9,889 nucleotides of DNA from an uncultured Clostridia bacterium (GTDB lineage: Bacteria; Bacillota; Clostridia; Oscillospirales; Ruminococcaceae), in the NCBI GenBank assembly GCA_947177695.1, contig CAMWVO010000037.1, positions 1-9,889 of the forward strand, read 5' to 3'. This document shows positions 5,308 to 9,889 of the stretch, piece by piece (position 1 is the first letter of the stretch; every line of letters starts with the position of its first letter). The position numbers and the translations under genes were made by a program. The notes beneath the pieces were generated by a model that was not told the origin of the DNA, made no database searches, and saw only the letters and a program-made list of their open reading frames with translations.

Positions 5308-7866
5308 TTATTCCTCAGTATCCTCGTCGTCGGGCTCTTCCTCAACAATGACTTCGGAGGATTCCGCCTTTGCCGCTTCCGCCATCTCGGCTTCAAGCTC
5401 CTCGGCGGAGGGTTCTTCTATCTTCGCCGTTTCGGCTTCGTCGTCATGCTCCGCTCTTGTGAAGGAGACGACCTTAACGTCTCCCGAAACTCTCATCAGA
5501 CGAACTCCCGTTGCGTAACGTCCCATAACGCGGATATCCTTTGCACGGATACGGATTATTACGCCGTCGCTGGATATCATAATGATGTCGTCCTCGTCGT
5601 CAACGACCTTTATTCCGCAGACATAGCCCTTTTCCTCGGAAGCCTTGTAGTTGAGCAGTCCAAAGCCGCCCCTGTTCTGAACGCGGTAGGAATCAAGCTC
5701 AACACGTCTGCCGTTGCCTTTGTCGGTAACGGTAAGAACTGTTGCTCCCTCGCGTACTCTCGCCATGGACACAACGCTGTCTCCGTCACGAAGCTTTATA
5801 GCCTTTACGCCGTGAGCGGAACGGGACATGGCACGGATATTTTTCTCCTCTATCCTGATAGCCATACCCATTTTTGTCGCAACGATGACCTGAGCGTTTC
5901 CGTCGGTAAGACGAACACCCGCGATCTCGTCGCCCTCGTCAAGACCTATGGCGATAAGACCGTTCTTGCGGACGTTCTTGTAAGCGTCCAAAGATGTACG
6001 CTTTATTTTACCGTTTTTGGTTACCATGATAAGGTACTTGCCCTCGCTGAAATCCTCGGTCTTTATCATAGCCGCAAGCTTTTCGCCCTCGCCCAGAGGA
6101 AGCATATTGACAATGTTAAGACCTCTGGACTGCTTTGAGCCCTCGGGAATTTCAAAGCATTTCAGCTTGTACATATTTCCCTTGTTGGTAATGAACAGAA
6201 CATGGTCGTGAGTTGAGCTGATAAACATTTCCTCAACGTAATCTTCTTCGCGCTGCTTCATACCAGAAACGCCCTTACCGCCGCGGTTCTGTGTTTTGTA
6301 GACGCTTACGGGCTGACGCTTGATGTAGCCTATGTTCGTATAGGTAACAACGCAGTTTTCCTCGGGGATAAGATCCTCAACGTCAACCTCTCCCGTGATA
6401 TTTTCAATGGAGGTTCTTCTTGCGTCGCCGAATTTGTTTTTGATGACTTCAAGCTCGTCCGAAACTATGCCCATCATTTTTTCGTGGCTTGCAAGTATCT
6501 CGGTAAATTCCTTTATCTTGGCATGGAGAGCGGCAAGCTCTTCCTCAAGCTTCTGACGTTCCAGACCTGAGAGCTGAACAAGTCTCATCTGAGCGATAGC
6601 GTCCGCCTGAGCCTCTGTAATTCCAAATCTTTCAATAAGGCGGGACTTTATTTCCGCAGCGTCCTTTGACGTACGGCATATCTTAACGACTTCCTCAATG
6701 TTGTCAACTGCGATCATCAAGCCCTCTAAAATGTGGGCGCGCTCCTTTGCCTTGCGAAGGTCGAACTCAGTGCGGCGGCGGATAACATCAACCTGGAACT
6801 CAATGTACTCATGAAGCATCTGCTTTAAAGTCAGAACCTTAGGCTCGCCGCGGACAAGAGCCAGCATATTTACTCCCACCGTGTTCTGGAGATCGGTGTA
6901 AGCGTAAAGCTTGTTGAGAACTATCTGGGGAACAGCGTCCTTTTTAAGCTCAACAACAATTCTGACCGCGTGCTCCTTGTCCGATTCGTCGCGGACAAAG
7001 TGTATGCCGTCAACACGCTTTTCCTTTGCAAGAAAAGCAATTCTTTCAACAAGCGTAGCCTTGTTTACCATGTAGGGTATCTCGGTAACGATAATGCACT
7101 GTCTGCCCTTTATCTCTTCTATCTCGGCGCGGGCACGGAGAGTTATCTTTCCCTTTCCCGTAGCGTACGCGGCACGAATACCCGCACGTCCCATAATTAT
7201 TCCGCCTGTAGGGAAGTCGGGTCCCTTAATGTGTTCCATAAGCTCCTCGACGGTAATGTCGGGATTTTTTATCATGGACTGAATAGCGTCCACAGCTTCG
7301 TTAAGGTTATGAGGAGGAATATTGGTAGCCATACCTACCGCAATACCCACCGAGCCGTTTACTAAAATGTTGGGAAATCTTGACGGCAGAACTTCGGGTT
7401 CTTTATGAGTATCGTCGTAGTTGGACTGGTAAGGGATGGTATCCTTGCTTATGTCCGCAAGCATCTCCCCTGCCATTTTAGCCATTCTTGCTTCGGTATA
7501 ACGGTAAGCGGCGGGAGGGTCTCCGTCCATAGAGCCGAAGTTTCCGTGGCCGTCAACAAGAGGATATCTTAATGAAAAATTCTGAGCCAGACGGACAAGC
7601 GCGTCGTAAACGGAAGCGTCTCCGTGAGGGTGGTACTTACCGAGAACCTCGCCGACAGTGTAGGCACACTTGCGGTAAGGCTTTTCGGCAGTGTTTCCAG
7701 CGTCGTTCATGGTGTAGATGATACGCCTGTGAACGGGCTTCAAGCCGTCCCGAACGTCGGGCAGGGCTCTTGCCACGATAACCGACATTGAATATTCCAG
7801 AAACGATTTTCTCATTTCATTTTCGATATCGACCTGAATTACCTTTGAATTTTCGTCATTGTACAA
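5308..7866 (-). CDS. gyrA: DNA gyrase subunit A
   Basis: 852-residue A subunit of type II topoisomerase, which cuts and rejoins DNA in the A2B2 gyrase that introduces negative supercoils. The N-terminal winged-helix/tower breakage-reunion domain holds HPHGDASVYDALVRLAQ (79-95) and the catalytic tyrosine Y123 in AYRYTEARM. The GyrA box QNRGGKG is at 526-532, marking a true gyrase rather than ParC/topoisomerase IV; the beta-pinwheel DNA-wrapping domain follows. The tail (about 808-852) is strongly acidic. The start codon is TTG at 7866: an in-frame stop (TAA) lies three codons upstream, the N-terminus VIQVDIENEMRKSFLEYSMS aligns with known GyrA starts, and AAGGAG (7877-7882) is 10 nt upstream. 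The residue at the classical quinolone serine is alanine (A84). It is last in a - strand operon after a membrane protein gene, with a terminator just downstream. Confidence 0.97.
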   Translation of the reverse strand: MYNDENSKVIQVDIENEMRKSFLEYSMSVIVARALPDVRDGLKPVHRRIIYTMNDAGNTAEKPYRKCAYTVGEVLGKYHPHGDASVYDALVRLAQNFSLRYPLVDGHGNFGSMDGDPPAAYRYTEARMAKMAGEMLADISKDTIPYQSNYDDTHKEPEVLPSRFPNILVNGSVGIAVGMATNIPPHNLNEAVDAIQSMIKNPDITVEELMEHIKGPDFPTGGIIMGRAGIRAAYATGKGKITLRARAEIEEIKGRQCIIVTEIPYMVNKATLVERIAFLAKEKRVDGIHFVRDESDKEHAVRIVVELKKDAVPQIVLNKLYAYTDLQNTVGVNMLALVRGEPKVLTLKQMLHEYIEFQVDVIRRRTEFDLRKAKERAHILEGLMIAVDNIEEVVKICRTSKDAAEIKSRLIERFGITEAQADAIAQMRLVQLSGLERQKLEEELAALHAKIKEFTEILASHEKMMGIVSDELEVIKNKFGDARRTSIENITGEVDVEDLIPEENCVVTYTNIGYIKRQPVSVYKTQNRGGKGVSGMKQREEDYVEEMFISSTHDHVLFITNKGNMYKLKCFEIPEGSKQSRGLNIVNMLPLGEGEKLAAMIKTEDFSEGKYLIMVTKNGKIKRTSLDAYKNVRKNGLIAIGLDEGDEIAGVRLTDGNAQVIVATKMGMAIRIEEKNIRAMSRSAHGVKAIKLRDGDSVVSMARVREGATVLTVTDKGNGRRVELDSYRVQNRGGFGLLNYKASEEKGYVCGIKVVDDEDDIIMISSDGVIIRIRAKDIRVMGRYATGVRLMRVSGDVKVVSFTRAEHDDEAETAKIEEPSAEELEAEMAEAAKAESSEVIVEEEPDDEDTEE

Positions 7867-7916
7867 AATTTAACAACTCCTTTTAGAAGTAAGAGATAAG
7901 AATTAAGAATGTGCTG

Positions 7917-8612
7917 TCAATATGCTTTATATCTTATACCCATAATTACTGAAAGCTTTTCACGTATCTTTTCACATTTGTCATCGCCGAAAGCTGTTTT
8001 CGGAATAATAAACACATAGGATTTTTTCACCACAAGAATGAACATATCCTCCTTGTCGATAAGGTCGACTATGGGAGAATCAAGGTGAATGACCGTTGCG
8101 GGAATTTCCTCTTTTTCACCGTCGAGAGCCATGTCCGCTTCTGTCTGTTCGAATTGCTCGGCTTGAACGTCCTGTTCCAAAATATTATTGTCGGGATTTT
8201 CCGTTTCCACATTTTCGTCCATACAGGTGGAAATCTTTATCTTGTCTGTATAGAACTCAGCCTTGTAGCGGGTCTCCTCCATAATATCAAGACCACGCAT
8301 AAGCTTTTTCCTGTTTGAGACAGGCGTAGTTATGAACCATATTCCCGCGGCAATGCTTATCATAAGACACATTGCGGGTATAATGGGGTCTTCGGAGGTC
8401 ATTATCATCATCACCGAGGAAGTTAACGCCACAAGCACCAAAAGCATTTTCCATATCAGCGAACTGAACACATAGCGTTTCTGGTAGACCTTATAGCCTT
8501 TCAGTATCTCCCCGGCATTGCTTTCGTACTCTCCCTCGGCAAGAAGTTCTCCCTCGGGAGCGGTTAACTGTCCGCTGTCACCGTCTCCGAACATTTCGTT
8601 TAATATTCCCAT
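7917..8612 (-). CDS. YcxB-like two-TM membrane protein between gyrB and gyrA
   Basis: 231-residue predicted inner-membrane protein of unknown function. A polar N-terminus (1-49) is followed by two TM segments (about 50-71, SLIWKMLLVLVALTSSVMMI, and 76-96, PIIPAMCLMISIAAGIWFIT). A cytoplasmic domain resembling the YcxB-like C-terminal domain then runs to the end (VIHLDSPIVDLIDKEDMFIL, VVKKSYVFIIPKTAFG). An acidic, glutamine-rich insert (about 133-168) interrupts that domain. The ATG at 8612 is chosen over an in-frame TTG at 8627 because AAAGGA lies 6 nt upstream. It sits 48 bp after gyrB and 50 bp before gyrA on the same strand with no terminator on either side, so it is probably cotranscribed. 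Nothing visible links it to supercoiling; the similarity call is from memory of the family pattern. Confidence 0.7.
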   Translation of the reverse strand: MGILNEMFGDGDSGQLTAPEGELLAEGEYESNAGEILKGYKVYQKRYVFSSLIWKMLLVLVALTSSVMMIMTSEDPIIPAMCLMISIAAGIWFITTPVSNRKKLMRGLDIMEETRYKAEFYTDKIKISTCMDENVETENPDNNILEQDVQAEQFEQTEADMALDGEKEEIPATVIHLDSPIVDLIDKEDMFILVVKKSYVFIIPKTAFGDDKCEKIREKLSVIMGIRYKAY

Positions 8613-8660
8613 AGCATTTCCTTTCAATATCTTTTAGGACGTGAGACTGGTCCCCTGCAA

Positions 8661-9889
8661 TTATACGTCCAGAGATTCCACATACTTAGCGTTCTTTTCA
8701 ATAAACTCACGGCGGGGCAGAACCTTGTCGCCCATGAGAATTGTAAATATCTCGTCCGCCTTTACAGCGTCCTCCATAGTAACTCTCAGCATAGTTCTTG
8801 TTTCGGGATCCATAGTTGTCTCCCAAAGCTGTTCAGGATCCATCTCACCAAGACCCTTATAGCGCTGAACGTCAATTTTTGCGTTCTCATTATTGCCTTT
8901 AAGCTCGGCAATATATTTGTCCCTTTCAACATCGGAATAAGCGTACCTTACCTGCTTGGAACCCTTGCTTACCTTAAACAGCGGAGGCTGTGCAATGTAA
9001 ACATTTCCGTTTGTAATAAGCGGACGCATAAATCTGAAAAAGAAAGTCAGAAGCAGGGTTCTGATATGGCAGCCGTCAACGTCGGCATCAGCCATTATTA
9101 TTACTTTACCGTAACGAAGCTTAGTAATATCAAAATCCTCACCTATAGAAGTACCCAGAGCAGTCACAACAGGCATAAGCTTTTCATTGCCGTAAACCTT
9201 GTCGATACGTGCTTTTTCAACGTTGAGCATTTTTCCCCAAAGCGGCAGAATAGCTTGATATCTTCTGTCCCTGCCCTGCTTTGCGGAGCCTCCCGCAGAG
9301 TCTCCCTCGACAATGTAGATCTCGGTATACTGAACGTCCTTTTCGGAGCAGTCCGAAAGCTTTCCGGGAAGCGAAGCGGACTCCATTGCAGACTTGCGGC
9401 GTGCAGTTTCGCGGGCTTTCTTGGCAGCTTCTCTTGCTCGCTGGGCAGCCTGCGACTTGTCAAAAATAGACCTTGCCACCGCAGGATTTTCCTCAAGGTA
9501 GCACATAAGCTTTTCGCATACCATGCTTTCCACAAAAGGACGCACCTCGGGATTGCCAAGTCTGCCCTTTGTCTGTCCCTCAAACTCACAGTCGGTAAGC
9601 TTCACGGAAACTATCGCCGTAATACCCTCACGAACGTCGTCGCCCAAAAGCTTGTCGCCGTCTTTAAGCAGATTGAATTTTTTGCCGTAATCGTTTATAA
9701 CTTTAGTCAGCGCATTCTTGAAGCCTGTCTCATGAGTACCGCCGTCAATGGTGTGGATATTGTTTGCAAAGGACAAGATAAGCTCGTTGTAGCTGTCGTT
9801 GTACATGAGCGCAACTTCCGCGGTGGAATCACCCTGAACTCCGCTGACGTAGATGACCTCTTCCGCAAGAGGTTCGAGACCTCTTGTAT
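8661..9889 (-). CDS. gyrB: DNA gyrase subunit B, 3' part (5' end outside window)
   Basis: The visible 408 codons are the C-terminal two thirds of GyrB, the ATPase subunit. The reading frame is open to the window edge, so the ATG at 9806 is internal, not the start. Order: end of the transducer domain (YVSGVQGDSTAEVALMYND, DGGTHETGF); the TOPRIM metal-binding domain with EGDSAGG (9288-9308), LPLWGKMLNVEKA, and DADVDG (9072-9089) for Mg2+ coordination; then the GyrA-interacting tail QRYKGLGEMDPEQLWETTMD, ending KNAKYVESLDV. All catalytic residues in the visible part are present. Length and absence of the long insert of enterobacterial GyrB fit the Gram-positive form. The TOPRIM sequence reads DGCHIRT where DGSHIRT is usual. 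First visible gene of the gyrB / YcxB-like / gyrA operon. Confidence 0.97.
   Translation of the reverse strand, partial: TRGLEPLAEEVIYVSGVQGDSTAEVALMYNDSYNELILSFANNIHTIDGGTHETGFKNALTKVINDYGKKFNLLKDGDKLLGDDVREGITAIVSVKLTDCEFEGQTKGRLGNPEVRPFVESMVCEKLMCYLEENPAVARSIFDKSQAAQRAREAAKKARETARRKSAMESASLPGKLSDCSEKDVQYTEIYIVEGDSAGGSAKQGRDRRYQAILPLWGKMLNVEKARIDKVYGNEKLMPVVTALGTSIGEDFDITKLRYGKVIIMADADVDGCHIRTLLLTFFFRFMRPLITNGNVYIAQPPLFKVSKGSKQVRYAYSDVERDKYIAELKGNNENAKIDVQRYKGLGEMDPEQLWETTMDPETRTMLRVTMEDAVKADEIFTILMGDKVLPRREFIEKNAKYVESLDV

Noticed and set aside
5284..6138. 284-residue + strand open frame opposite the 3' end of gyrA
   Set aside because: Antisense shadow of gyrA; low-complexity composition, and it begins inside the bidirectional terminator.

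Overview
The window looks like chromosomal DNA of a Clostridia-class Bacillota, most like the Ruminococcus/Oscillospiraceae group. This inference rests on the DNA gyrase subunits (clostridial-type motifs such as LPLWGKMLNVEKA in GyrB and GDASVYD in GyrA), strong AGGAGG-type ribosome binding sites, near-consensus sigma-A promoters, TTG starts, and the presence of ECF sigma factors paired with single-pass membrane anti-sigma proteins. No mobilisation, phage or transposase gene is visible.

Left to right on the + strand: a terminator remnant and small hairpins (1-50); an ECF sigma/anti-sigma pair (sigma-1 about 230-796, anti-sigma-1 708-1817); a YafQ-type toxin-antitoxin operon with its own consensus promoter and terminator (1840-2416); a 180-bp structured element (A, 2472-2651) forming the leader of a second ECF sigma/anti-sigma pair (2682-3242 and 3163-4422); a related structured element in opposite orientation (B, 4438-4559); and a HicA-HicB toxin-antitoxin operon with a consensus promoter and repeat-containing operator region (4574-5266). 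A bidirectional terminator (5266-5298) separates this + strand accessory block from a - strand housekeeping operon: partial gyrB (8661-9889, 5' end outside), a two-TM YcxB-like membrane protein (7917-8612), and gyrA (5308-7866).

Each sigma/anti-sigma pair is predicted to be an envelope signalling switch: the membrane protein holds the sigma factor at its cytoplasmic N-terminus and senses something through its large extracytoplasmic domain. In both pairs the genes overlap out of frame by 80-89 bp. The two toxin-antitoxin operons sit next to the two sigma modules, as if the spot between the first sigma module and the gyrase operon accumulates insertions.

The most unusual feature is the pair of related structured elements A and B. 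They share a hairpin motif (AAAG-n-C-TGA-G-n-CTTT followed by ACCC and a second hairpin with a CATAC loop) present three times in all, with compensatory stem changes. They have terminal inverted repeats, and they bracket the second sigma/anti-sigma operon in opposite orientations. I do not recognise them as a named RNA family; they could be a structured RNA or a MITE-like repeat.
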